The notes under the pieces: generated by a model
Seen by the model: the letters and a program-made list of their open reading frames with translations, nothing else
Told to the model about the DNA's origin: nothing
The model's database searches: none
Source of the DNA: Hyphomicrobiales bacterium
Lineage (GTDB): Bacteria > Pseudomonadota > Alphaproteobacteria > Rhizobiales > Rhizobiaceae
Reading direction: 5' to 3'
Assembly: GCA_900473685.1 (NCBI GenBank)
Contig: UCNE01000007.1
Coordinates: 1-64,000 of the forward strand
DNA: 64,000 nucleotides
Made by a program: the position numbers and the translations under genes
Part shown: positions 54,685-63,793 of the stretch, piece by piece
How the letters are laid out: each line of letters opens with the position of its first letter
How positions within the stretch are numbered: the first letter of the stretch is position 1

Positions 54685-57171
54685 ATGAGCAACGAGCCGC
54701 GCGCTTCCAGGACGGCATACCAGCAGCCCGGACAGGCCGACGATGAAAGCAGTCTGCGCGATATCAGCGAAGATGTGCTGAACGCGGCTGCGGATGCACG
54801 CTCCGAGATATCGCCGGAAACCGTGGGCGGCGCGCAAACCGGGCGCATCACGGTTGTGCCCGCCCCCCCATTGAGCGAAACCTCGCTTTTTGAAACCACC
54901 GAAACGTTCGAAAAAGCCGTTGCCCGCCCCCGCGTCATGATGCTGGGCAGCCGGGGTATTCCCAACGTTCAGGGCGGAGTCGAAAAGCATATAGAGATGA
55001 TCGGCACCGAACTTGTCCATATGGGCTGGGATGTCGATGTCGTCGGCCGGCGGCGATACCTGCAAAGCGCTTCGGAAAGTGTCTGGAACGGTATCCGGGT
55101 CATCCCGCTATGGTCGCCGAAGAGAATGGTCCTCGAGGCCATTGGGCACAGCGTTGCAGGCGTTCTCCTTGCCGCACGTCAGAGACCCGATGTCCTGCAT
55201 ATCCATGCCGTCGGTCCGGCGCTGGTCGCGCCGCTGGCCCGTCTTTTCGGCCTCAAAGTCATCATTACCCATCATGGCTACGATTACGAACGCCAGAAAT
55301 GGGGCTGGTTTGCCAAACGCATGCTGAAGCTGGGTGAAACATTCGGAATGTACGCCTCCAATGGCCGTATCGCGATTTCCCAGGAAATCGTCCGCGCCAT
55401 GCGGGAGAAATATGGTGTCGCGGTCGATTTCGTGCCGAACGGCGTTTCGGTGCAACCAAAGCTCGATTCCACCGGCACGCTCAAGGCTTTCGGGCTGGAG
55501 CCCCGCCGATACATCGTCATGATGGCCCGTCTTGTCCCGGAAAAGCGCCAGCACGATCTGATCCTTGCCTTTGCCAAGGCGAACCGGCCCGAAAAACTGG
55601 TGATTGTCGGCGGTGCGGATCATGAAACCGAGTATTCGGCCTATGTGAAGGCTCTGGCGGCGCAAACGCCTTCGGTCGTCATGACGGGTTTTCAGACAGG
55701 CGCCGCCCTTGCGGAACTCTACGGCAACGCGGCGCTGTTCGTGCTGCCATCAAGCCACGAAGGCATGCCGATCGCGCTTCTGGAAGCCCTCAGTTATGGC
55801 CTGCCGGTTCTTGCCAGCGACATCGTTGCCAATCGCGAACTCAAGCTCGCCCCGACGGATTATTTTCCGATGGGTGATGTCGATGCGCTGGCGACGGCCC
55901 TCGACCGCAAACTGTCCACGCCACCCCATGAAGATGGAACGGAGGACCTGATCCGGCAAATCCAGACGGACTACAGCTGGAAGAAGGTAAGTGAGCGAAC
56001 GGCGCAGGTGTATCACTCCGTGTTGGACCGGGCGAAAAACCACCGGATCCTCGGGCGCAATCAACCGAATTTCAAGTTATCGGACAGTATCGTGAACGGG
56101 CACACCACCGGCATATCCACCGTTGCGCCGGTGGTGCCTCGTTCAAACAGGGAAGTCATTATGGGTGTATCCATCATCATAAAGACCCTGAATGAAGAAA
56201 AGCGTATCGCGGCGACTATCGAAAGCGCACTGGCCGGGCTCCCGAACGGTCAGGGCGAGGTCATCATTGCCGACAGCGGCTCCACGGATCGAACTGTCGA
56301 GGTCGCATCGGGCTATCCGGTCACCGTCGTGCAGATCACCCCGCCGGCGCAACCGAGCTGTGGGATCGGGCCGCAGCTCGGTTTCCAATATTCGGCCTTC
56401 GATCACATCTGCCTGCTTGACGGCGACATGATCCTCGATCCGCAATTTCTGCCGGAAGCGCTTCGGTTTCTCGCCGACAATCCGCGTGTCGGGGGCGTCA
56501 CCGGACATGTGGAGGAAATGCAGACCGCCAATCTCGAATATGCACGCCGCGTGCAGCGCAACGGCCCCGAGAACCGCACCGGCGATATCGACCGGATGAA
56601 CGGTGGCGGTTTGTATCGGCGTAGCGCCATCGAGGAAGCCGGCTATATCTCAGATCGCAACCTGCATGGCCACGAGGAATTTGACCTTGGGGTGCGGCTA
56701 CGCAGCCTGAACTGGCAGCTCCACCGCCTCGATAGGCGCTTCGTCAGCCATTTTGGCCACACGTCCAATTCCTACCGGCTCCTGGTCCGGCGCTGGAAAA
56801 GCAAATATCTGTTCGGTGTTGGTGAGCTTCTGCGCGCCTCGGTCGGCAAGCCCTATTTCGGACGCCTGCTCGCCGAACTCCCTGAGCTGAAACTCTGGGC
56901 CGCAGTTTATAGCTGGTGGGCATTTTCGCTCGCGATGCTGCTGTTCCTTCCTGACAAGGGGCTGGCAATCGGTTTGGTCCTCGCTCTCCTGGCTGGCATC
57001 GTAGCGATGATGAGCCTGCGCAAGCGCGGATTGCGCATGGGATTCTACACCGTCGTCACCTGGTTCTTTCATGCCGCAGCGTTGCCTTTGGGTTTCCTGC
57101 GGCCGCGGCGCCCGCCTGCCGCCCCCATTGAAAGCCGCATCATTCATAAACCGATGAGAACGGCCGCCTGA
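54685..57171 (+). CDS. Bifunctional glycosyltransferase: GT4 fused to GT2
   Basis: The protein has 828 residues in one open frame. A low-complexity N-terminal tail (about 1-80) leads into a GT4 domain (about 82-460: RVMMLGSRGIPNVQGGVEKH, VMMARLVPEKRQHDLILAFA, LPSSHEGMPIALLEALSYGL). A linker follows, then a GT2 domain (about 493-720: GVSIIIKTLNEEKRIAATIE, VIIADSGSTDRTVEVASGYP, HICLLDGDMILDP, NGGGLYRRSAIEEAGY). Two or three membrane segments lie at about 735-810. It probably adds two successive sugars. An ATG at 56161 near the start of the GT2 part could allow separate translation. Confidence 0.86.
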   Translation: MSNEPRASRTAYQQPGQADDESSLRDISEDVLNAAADARSEISPETVGGAQTGRITVVPAPPLSETSLFETTETFEKAVARPRVMMLGSRGIPNVQGGVEKHIEMIGTELVHMGWDVDVVGRRRYLQSASESVWNGIRVIPLWSPKRMVLEAIGHSVAGVLLAARQRPDVLHIHAVGPALVAPLARLFGLKVIITHHGYDYERQKWGWFAKRMLKLGETFGMYASNGRIAISQEIVRAMREKYGVAVDFVPNGVSVQPKLDSTGTLKAFGLEPRRYIVMMARLVPEKRQHDLILAFAKANRPEKLVIVGGADHETEYSAYVKALAAQTPSVVMTGFQTGAALAELYGNAALFVLPSSHEGMPIALLEALSYGLPVLASDIVANRELKLAPTDYFPMGDVDALATALDRKLSTPPHEDGTEDLIRQIQTDYSWKKVSERTAQVYHSVLDRAKNHRILGRNQPNFKLSDSIVNGHTTGISTVAPVVPRSNREVIMGVSIIIKTLNEEKRIAATIESALAGLPNGQGEVIIADSGSTDRTVEVASGYPVTVVQITPPAQPSCGIGPQLGFQYSAFDHICLLDGDMILDPQFLPEALRFLADNPRVGGVTGHVEEMQTANLEYARRVQRNGPENRTGDIDRMNGGGLYRRSAIEEAGYISDRNLHGHEEFDLGVRLRSLNWQLHRLDRRFVSHFGHTSNSYRLLVRRWKSKYLFGVGELLRASVGKPYFGRLLAELPELKLWAAVYSWWAFSLAMLLFLPDKGLAIGLVLALLAGIVAMMSLRKRGLRMGFYTVVTWFFHAAALPLGFLRPRRPPAAPIESRIIHKPMRTAA

Positions 57172-57212
57172 CGGGCGTAACCGGGCCACAAACCTCTCAG
57201 AAAGTTCCTTTC

Positions 57213-57896
57213 ATGATCAACGATACTGTAGAAAAGAATATTTCGCTCTGGGACCGGATCGTTCACTCCTCGTCGGAATATTTCCGTAAGAAGCGCGGCG
57301 GCCTGTTCCGCGAAACGGTCCCCAGCTTTACCTCGCTCAAGGTATGCGACGTTGGTGGCTCCCGGCATTTCTGGGAAAAGCTCGACCCTGCCGACGTTCC
57401 CAAAGACCTGACGCTGGTCAATATCCGCGATGATGGTCAAGCACGTTCGTTCACCGGTTCATTCGGCGACGTCAAGGTCATCGTCTATGACGGGGACCGC
57501 CTGCCCTTCGAGGACAAATCCTTTGACGTGGCGGTGTGCAATTCGGTGATCGAGCACGTGCCGCCGGCCAAACGCGCCAATCTCGTGCGCGAGATCAACC
57601 GTGTCTCGAACTATTATTTCATTCAGACGCCAGCCTTCGTATTCCCCATCGAGCCGCACTTCTTCTGCCCTGCACTCCACTGGCTGCCGCGCCCACTCGC
57701 CCGCCATGCCGTCAGGATCTCGCCGTGGCGTTTCCTTTCCAAGCCATCTGAAGAGCACATCCGGGAATATTTCGAGGAAATTCAGATCCTGACCCTTAGG
57801 GAGTTCCGCGCCTATGCACCGGAGGCAAAACTGATCCGGGAAAAAGCCGCAGGCCTGACCAAATCCTACATTCTGCACGGTCCGTCGCAGTCCTGA
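57213..57896 (+). CDS. SAM-dependent methyltransferase
   Basis: The protein (227 residues) is of the class I type with motif VCDVGGSRHFWEKL near residue 45, DRLPFEDKSFDVAVCNSVIE and HVPPAKRANLVREINRVSNY, as in the Methyltransf_11 group. It probably methylates a sugar or an acyl precursor of the polymer. It lies 41 bases after the fused glycosyltransferase gene and 46 before the hydrolase gene. Confidence 0.8.
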   Translation: MINDTVEKNISLWDRIVHSSSEYFRKKRGGLFRETVPSFTSLKVCDVGGSRHFWEKLDPADVPKDLTLVNIRDDGQARSFTGSFGDVKVIVYDGDRLPFEDKSFDVAVCNSVIEHVPPAKRANLVREINRVSNYYFIQTPAFVFPIEPHFFCPALHWLPRPLARHAVRISPWRFLSKPSEEHIREYFEEIQILTLREFRAYAPEAKLIREKAAGLTKSYILHGPSQS

Positions 57897-57942
57897 AGAC
57901 GCAACGAGATTATCCAGCGATCGCCGGAAAGGGCGGGCCGGC

Positions 57943-60123
57943 ATGAAGAGACTGCTTGCATCGATGGTCATGGCGCTGGCCGTACCGGGTTCGTCCGCCG
58001 CCGCCTCCGGCGAGTGGCTGCCCGTACGCGAGATATCGCTGGAAATCAGCCCCGGCAGCCCGCTCGATTTCTCCACATTTCTCTCCAACCGCGCCATCGG
58101 GCAAACCGGCACCACCGGCGCAAGCGGACGATTGATAACGCGGCAGGACGGCCATCTTGCCTTGCCCGATGCGCCCGAGACACCGGCGCGGCTGCTCTGT
58201 GCCTCCCTTGCATGGAGCCCCGCGTCAGGTGGCTTTCCCGATCACGCCGATGCCGATCGCTATGCCCTGCAACTCGCGCGCCACGGTTACAATATCGCAC
58301 GGTTGACCTTCGTCGATGCGTCGTTGATGTCCGGCCGGGCCGAGGATTTCGATTTCGATCCCGATACACTTGACCGCATCCATTATCTGCTGGCCGCGCT
58401 GAAGCGGAACGGCATCTACTGGATCATCGACGGCATGACCTCCTGGCGTGGCGCCTATGGCGGCTATGACGACCGCTGGGACCCTTCAAGCGACATCAAG
58501 CTTGCTCTCTATTTTGACGGCGAGGCATTCGACCACTGGCTGGAATTCCAGCGGCGGTTCCTGACGCTAGTCAACCCTTATACCGGCACCGCGCCGATCA
58601 TCGACACGGCGCTGGCGCTGGTCATCCTCGTCAACGAAAACAATATTGAATTCGACAGCATCGTGCGGGAGCGCGAGGGCAAACCGCATTATGACGGACG
58701 GTTGAAGCAGCCTTTCAACGGCTGGCTGAAGCAGCGTTACGGCTCGACCGGAGCCCTTTCGAAAGTATGGCCGGACCTTCAACCAGGCGAAAGTTTGGAA
58801 GACGCCTCGATCGAACTTCCGAAGTCGCGCTACGAGGATTCTCCCCGCCTCAAGGACCTGCAGGCCTTCTTCGTTTCAGTCGAGACAGCCGCCGCAGCCC
58901 GTATGTCGGATGCCCTACGCGGCCTTGGCTACAAGGGCGAGATCAGCAACTTCAACAACTGGCCGACGCTCCAGACGACGCTGAGCCGCGAAGCCCTGCC
59001 GGTTATCACGATGAACACCTATCAGGATTGGGTCGGTAGCTATTCACCGGGCGCGACGATGACGCAGAAAAGCTCGATCGACGACGGCGCCAGCTACATG
59101 CGCCTGATCGCCGCCGCCCGCTGGCTCGGCAAGCCGTTCGTCGTCAGCGAATACGATCATCTCTTCTGGAACCGGTATCGCTACGAGGCCGGGCTGGTGA
59201 TGCCAGCCTATGCCGCGCAGCAGGGATGGGACGTGCTCTGCCGCCATGCGCATGGCCCGATCATCCTGAAATACAACGAGCCCTTCCCGCACAAGAAGGC
59301 GATGCTGCCCTATGCCATCGCGCTCGACCCGGTCGCACGCGCCGGTGAAACGCTGGCAGCACTGCTGTTCCGGCGCGGAGATGTCGCCACATCAAAACTG
59401 ACCTTTCCTTTTCTTGTGCGTGGTACCGAGGATCTCAGCGACGATATGCAGGCGCGCGAACCGGAGCGGCTCACCGAGTTGGGCCTTGTCGGAGCGATCG
59501 GTGTGGCAAAAACGGCCGGGGGCGACTTGAGTGTCGGCCAGCCGCGATCTGCCGTCGATCCCCAGGCCATCCTCGACGCCGCCAAATCGGCCGGGCTTCT
59601 GGCAAAAGATAACCAGACCGACCTGAAGACGGGCCTCTATCAAAGCGATACCGGCGAACTACTGTTGGATCGCCTGTGGGGCCAATTGCGGGTGATGACG
59701 CCGAAGACCGAAGCAGTGGCATTTTCGACGCTGCGGGAACCCGTCAATCTGGGCAGCGTCCGTGTCGAGGCATCGGACGGCGATGGTCTGCTGGCGGTAT
59801 CGGTGCTCGACGATGCCGAGAGCATTGCGCAAAGCCGCAAGCTTCTCGTTATCTACGCCACCGATACGCACAATACGGACATGCAGTTCAGCGACGACGA
59901 GGAAAAAGTGATCGCCGATTTCGGCCGCCTGCCGGTTTTGATCCGCAAGGGCTTTGTCGATCTGTCGCTGGCGCTTGCCAAGGGCAAATGGCGGCTGACG
60001 CCGGTCACCCTGAACGGCGTTACCTCAACGGCCGCCGGTCAGGATGTATCCCCAAGCGGCTTCCGGCTTTCCAACGACGCAGCATCCGGGCCGACGACAT
60101 TCTTTCTGCTCGAAAGAAGCTGA
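57943..60123 (+). CDS. Secreted clan GH-A glycoside hydrolase-like protein
   Basis: The protein has 726 residues with a signal peptide (MKRLLASMVMALAVPGSSAA). A TIM-barrel catalytic part follows (about 85-480). The clan GH-A acid/base is probably Glu232 in ALVILVNENNIEFD, and the nucleophile Glu403 in PFVVSEYDHLFWNRY. The C-terminal 240 residues look like beta-sandwich accessory domains. It should act in the periplasm or outside on the polymer, trimming or releasing chains. The exact family cannot be fixed by eye. It closes the cluster. Confidence 0.75.
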   Translation: MKRLLASMVMALAVPGSSAAASGEWLPVREISLEISPGSPLDFSTFLSNRAIGQTGTTGASGRLITRQDGHLALPDAPETPARLLCASLAWSPASGGFPDHADADRYALQLARHGYNIARLTFVDASLMSGRAEDFDFDPDTLDRIHYLLAALKRNGIYWIIDGMTSWRGAYGGYDDRWDPSSDIKLALYFDGEAFDHWLEFQRRFLTLVNPYTGTAPIIDTALALVILVNENNIEFDSIVREREGKPHYDGRLKQPFNGWLKQRYGSTGALSKVWPDLQPGESLEDASIELPKSRYEDSPRLKDLQAFFVSVETAAAARMSDALRGLGYKGEISNFNNWPTLQTTLSREALPVITMNTYQDWVGSYSPGATMTQKSSIDDGASYMRLIAAARWLGKPFVVSEYDHLFWNRYRYEAGLVMPAYAAQQGWDVLCRHAHGPIILKYNEPFPHKKAMLPYAIALDPVARAGETLAALLFRRGDVATSKLTFPFLVRGTEDLSDDMQAREPERLTELGLVGAIGVAKTAGGDLSVGQPRSAVDPQAILDAAKSAGLLAKDNQTDLKTGLYQSDTGELLLDRLWGQLRVMTPKTEAVAFSTLREPVNLGSVRVEASDGDGLLAVSVLDDAESIAQSRKLLVIYATDTHNTDMQFSDDEEKVIADFGRLPVLIRKGFVDLSLALAKGKWRLTPVTLNGVTSTAAGQDVSPSGFRLSNDAASGPTTFFLLERS

Positions 60124-60149
60124 ACAGAAGAACCCGAAATCCTTCCGGA

Positions 60150-61772
60150 TCAGCCCCGCAGGCCAGGTGCCTCGTGGCCGGTGCGCGCCACGTATTCCGT
60201 GTAGCCGCCGCCATATTCGTGGATGCCGTCCGGGGTCAGTTCCAGAACTCGGTTCGACAAAGCGCCGAGGAAGTGCCGGTCGTGGGAGACGAACAGCATC
60301 GTGCCCTCATATTCGGACAGTGCCTTGATGAGCATTTCCTTGGTGTCGAGGTCCAGATGGTTGGTTGGTTCGTCGAGCACCAGAAGATTGGGCGGGTCGA
60401 ACAGCATGATCGCCATGACCAGCCGCGCCTTCTCGCCACCCGACAGAACGCGGCAACGCTTTTCGACGTCATCACCGGAAAAGCCGAAACAGCCGGCCAG
60501 CGCCCTGAGCGGACCTTGCCCGGCACGTGGGAACTCATGCTCAAGCGTTTCGAATACCGTGCGCTCGCCATCGAGCAGGTCCATGGCGTGCTGGGCGAAA
60601 TAACCCATCTTGACGCTGGCACCGAGCGCCACCGTTCCCTTGTCCGGGTCCGTCGAGCCGGTCACCAGTTTCAGCAATGTGGATTTTCCGGCACCGTTGA
60701 TGCCCATGATGCACCAGCGCTCCTTGCGGCGGACCATGAAGTCCAGCCCTTCATAGATGCTGCGGCTGCCGTAGCTTTTATGGACATTCTTCAGGTTGAT
60801 GACGTCTTCGCCCGAGCGCGGCGCCGGCAGAAATTCGAAGGCGACAACCTGACGGCGCTTCGGCGGCTCGACCCGTTCGATCTTGTCGAGCTTCTTCACC
60901 CGGCTCTGCACCTGGGCTGCATGCGAGGCACGCGCCTTGAAGCGCTCGATGAACTTGATTTCCTTGGCAAGCATCGCCTGCTGCCGCTCGAACTGGGCGA
61001 GCTGGTGCTTTTCGTTCAAGGCCCGCTGCTGCTCGTAGAACTCGTAATCGCCGGAATACGTCGTCAAACCACCGCCATCGATCTCGATCAGCTTGGTGAC
61101 GATGCGGTTCATGAACTCGCGGTCATGCGAGGTCATCAAGAGGGCACCCTCGTAATTCTTGAGGAATTCCTCCAGCCAGATCAGGCTCTCCAGATCCAGA
61201 TGGTTGCTCGGTTCATCGAGCAGCATGACGTCGGGCCGCATGAGCAAAATGCGGGCAAGCGCCACGCGCATCTTCCAGCCGCCGGACAGCTTACCGACAT
61301 CGCCGTCCATCATGTCCTGCGTAAAACTCAGGCCCGACAGCACTTCGCGCGCGCGTCCATCCAGCGCATAGCCGTCCAGCTCCTCATAGCGCGCCTGCAC
61401 TTCGCCGTAGCGTTCGATGATCGCATCCATCTCGTCCAGCCGGTCGGGATCGACCATCGCAGCTTCAAGCTCGCGCAGTTCGGCCGCAACGATGCTGACC
61501 GGCCCGGCCCCGTCCATCACCTCGGCAACGGCACTGCGGCCTTCCATCTCGCCGACATCCTGGTTGAAATAACCGATGGTGACGCCCTTCTCGACGGCCA
61601 CCTGCCCTTCGTCGGGCTGCTCTTCGCCGGTGATCATCCGGAAGACGGTCGTCTTGCCGGCACCATTCGGGCCAACAAGGCCGATCTTCTCGCCCTTGTT
61701 GAGCGCGGCGGAAGCCTCGATGAAGAGAATGCGGTGGCTCAGCTGCTTGCTGATATTTTCGATACGGATCAT
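60150..61772 (-). CDS. ABC-F family ATPase
   Basis: The ATG at 61772 gives 540 residues. Two ATP-binding cassettes lie in one chain without membrane segments. They carry Walker A GPNGAGKTT and GINGAGKST, signatures LSGGWKMRVALARIL and LSGGEKARLVMAIML, and Walker B VMLLDEPSNHLDLE and LLVLDEPTNHLDLD, with the linker helices at about 230-290. ABC-F proteins act on ribosomes (translation factors or resistance proteins). It most resembles the YbiT/YheS group. Convergent with the hydrolase gene 26 bases away. Confidence 0.92.
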   Translation of the reverse strand: MIRIENISKQLSHRILFIEASAALNKGEKIGLVGPNGAGKTTVFRMITGEEQPDEGQVAVEKGVTIGYFNQDVGEMEGRSAVAEVMDGAGPVSIVAAELRELEAAMVDPDRLDEMDAIIERYGEVQARYEELDGYALDGRAREVLSGLSFTQDMMDGDVGKLSGGWKMRVALARILLMRPDVMLLDEPSNHLDLESLIWLEEFLKNYEGALLMTSHDREFMNRIVTKLIEIDGGGLTTYSGDYEFYEQQRALNEKHQLAQFERQQAMLAKEIKFIERFKARASHAAQVQSRVKKLDKIERVEPPKRRQVVAFEFLPAPRSGEDVINLKNVHKSYGSRSIYEGLDFMVRRKERWCIMGINGAGKSTLLKLVTGSTDPDKGTVALGASVKMGYFAQHAMDLLDGERTVFETLEHEFPRAGQGPLRALAGCFGFSGDDVEKRCRVLSGGEKARLVMAIMLFDPPNLLVLDEPTNHLDLDTKEMLIKALSEYEGTMLFVSHDRHFLGALSNRVLELTPDGIHEYGGGYTEYVARTGHEAPGLRG

Positions 61773-61949
61773 TTGTGCGGTGCCCAAGAAATGTTGCGGC
61801 GCCCTTATGCCACGTGTTTTGCGGAATGTCGCAGGTTTTCGACACGGCGGATTACAGCTTTTTGAAGCGGGTTTTTCCCGGAAATGCCTTCACGGCGCAG
61901 AGTGTGAAGGCTACAGAAGAGCATCGACGCAGATGGAGTGGAGTGAGCC

Positions 61950-63182
61950 ATGACCGACACCGTTACCGACCGTTTCCTTCGTTACGTCGTGATCGACACC
62001 CAGTCGGACGCCAAATCGGCAACGCAGCCCTCAACCGAAAAGCAGAAAAACCTTGGCCGTCTGCTGGTCGAGGAACTGCTGGTGATTGGACTTTCGGACG
62101 CGCATCTCGACGAGCACGGCTATATCTATGCGACCATTCCATCCAACGTCGACAAACCGGTACCGGTCATCTGCTTCTGCTCGCACATGGACACGGCCCC
62201 GGACTTTACCGGCACCAACGTCAAGCCGCAGCTGATCCGCGCCTACGCCGGTGGCGACATCCAGCTTCCGGGTGATCCGCAGCAGGTCATCCGCGTTGCC
62301 GACCATCCGGCCCTGCGCGACCAGATCGGCAATGACATCATCACCACCGATGGCACCACACTACTCGGCGCCGACGACAAGGCCGGCCTTGCCGAAATCA
62401 TGACGGCTGCGCAGTTCCTTGTCGCCAATCCGGACATCAAACATGGCACCATCAAGCTACTGTTCACCGTCGATGAAGAGATTGGCCGCGGGGTCGACAA
62501 GGTCGACCTGAAAAAACTCGGTGCACAATTCGCCTATACGATGGACGGCGAGACGGCGGGCCATATCGAGGACGAGACATTCTCCGCCGATGGTGTCGAG
62601 ATCACCATCCAGGGCGTCGCCATCCATCCGGGCTTTGCCAAGGGCAGGATGGAGAATGCCATCAAGATCGCCGGCGCGATTATCGACCGCCTGCCGAAGC
62701 ATCTGGCGCCTGAAACCACTGAGGGCCGCGACGGCTTCGTTCATCCCGTCAGCGTGACGGGGGCGATGGAGAAGGCCAGGATCAGCCTGATCGTCCGCGA
62801 CTTCAACGACGAGGGCCTCGCCAGCAAGGAGGCGATGATCGAAGCGATCATCAAGGACGTCATGCCGGATTATCCTGGCTCTTCCTATACGTTCGAGGTC
62901 AAGCAGCAGTACCGCAACATGAAGGCGATCCTCGATCGCCATCCGGAAATCGTCGACAACGCCGTCGAGGCCATCCGGCGGGCGGGCATGGAGCCGGTGC
63001 GCGGCAGCATTCGCGGTGGCACCGACGGTTCGCGCCTGTCGTTCATGGGCCTGCCCTGCCCCAACATCTTTGCCGGCGGCCACGCTTTTCATTCGCCGCT
63101 CGAATGGGTGAGCAGGCAGGACATGGAAAAAGCGGTCAAGACAATCGTCGAGCTGGCAAAGGTTTGGGAAGAGCGCGCCTGA
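61950..63182 (+). CDS. pepT: Peptidase T (tripeptide aminopeptidase)
   Basis: The protein has 410 residues and the M20B metallopeptidase pattern: CFCSHMDTAPDFTG (first His and Asp), LLGADDKAGLAEIMTA (bridging Asp), FTVDEEIGRGVDKVDL (catalytic Glu and ligand Glu), YTMDGETAG and the late GHAFHSPLEWV (His). It removes the N-terminal residue from tripeptides in the cytoplasm with two zinc ions. Divergent from the ABC-F gene with about 180 bases between the starts. Confidence 0.95.
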   Translation: MTDTVTDRFLRYVVIDTQSDAKSATQPSTEKQKNLGRLLVEELLVIGLSDAHLDEHGYIYATIPSNVDKPVPVICFCSHMDTAPDFTGTNVKPQLIRAYAGGDIQLPGDPQQVIRVADHPALRDQIGNDIITTDGTTLLGADDKAGLAEIMTAAQFLVANPDIKHGTIKLLFTVDEEIGRGVDKVDLKKLGAQFAYTMDGETAGHIEDETFSADGVEITIQGVAIHPGFAKGRMENAIKIAGAIIDRLPKHLAPETTEGRDGFVHPVSVTGAMEKARISLIVRDFNDEGLASKEAMIEAIIKDVMPDYPGSSYTFEVKQQYRNMKAILDRHPEIVDNAVEAIRRAGMEPVRGSIRGGTDGSRLSFMGLPCPNIFAGGHAFHSPLEWVSRQDMEKAVKTIVELAKVWEERA

Positions 63183-63196
63183 TTACGCCGAATAGA

Positions 63197-63230
63197 TACG
63201 GCCGGGCCTTCCATCCGGGCGCCGTTTTGG
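63197..63230 (+). terminator. Possible terminator after pepT
   Basis: ACGGC and GCCGT enclose CGG and CCG with bulges, followed by TTTT. The stem is imperfect, so confidence is low. Confidence 0.35.
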
Positions 63231-63260
63231 TATGACCCGCCTCTTGTCAAAGGAATGAAG

Positions 63261-63515
63261 ATGGCTGCGCGAGATCGCTACTCACGGAAATTGGAATGTT
63301 CCCAATGCGGGAATGCAGGCTTTGCCGAGGTGTCGGAAGACGACACACCCAGCCGCAAAACCCGCGGATTTGAAATCGATGCCCTGCCCAGTGGTTTCGA
63401 AACCGAATTTGCCTCGAGCAATCCGCGCCGCCACATGATCCGTTGCCGCTGCGGCTACAAATTCAAATTCGAGCAGACCACCGCCTATGCGCCCGGCGGA
63501 GAGCCACGGTATTAA
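63261..63515 (+). CDS. Small zinc-ribbon hypothetical protein
   Basis: The ATG at 63261, with AAGGA six bases ahead, gives 84 residues; an ATG two codons upstream is also in frame. Cysteine pairs CSQC near residue 14 and RCRC near 62 could bind one zinc ion, with RRHMIRCRCGYKFKFEQT at the end of the fold. No family is recognised and the neighbours give no hint. Confidence 0.6.
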   Translation: MAARDRYSRKLECSQCGNAGFAEVSEDDTPSRKTRGFEIDALPSGFETEFASSNPRRHMIRCRCGYKFKFEQTTAYAPGGEPRY

Positions 63516-63612
63516 GCTTCGTCAAGAACTGGTCCCTGCAGCCCAACCGTATTGCCTCCGTCAGCGTGGCGTTGCGCGCGCCAAATGAACTGTTGACCAT
63601 GCCCAGCCATGA

Positions 63613-63653
63613 AACGGAAAAGCCCCATCCTGCAGGTTTGCAGAACGGGGCTT
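63613..63653 (-). terminator. Terminator downstream of the minus-strand gene at the right edge
   Basis: On the minus strand AAGCCCC and GGGGCTT pair over seven bases, with inner CTGCA pairings, and are followed by TTTCCGTTTC. It lies about 140 bases beyond the stop of the gene ending at 63794. Confidence 0.6.
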
Positions 63654-63793
63654 GAAATAGTCGCGGCAGGAACAGGCGTGTTGCAGCTTTCACCGGCAAC
63701 GCATTGCCGTCTTGGGCCGGCATGCCGCCGCAAGGCAGCCAACCCTCGCTACACAGCCAGGGTTATCGCCGGCCGCTTCGCAACAGGCGACGT

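Noticed and set aside
54685-57171. Frameshift or fusion artefact joining two glycosyltransferases
   Set aside because: The frame is continuous, with a normal linker and unchanged codon use; nothing in the sequence points to an error.
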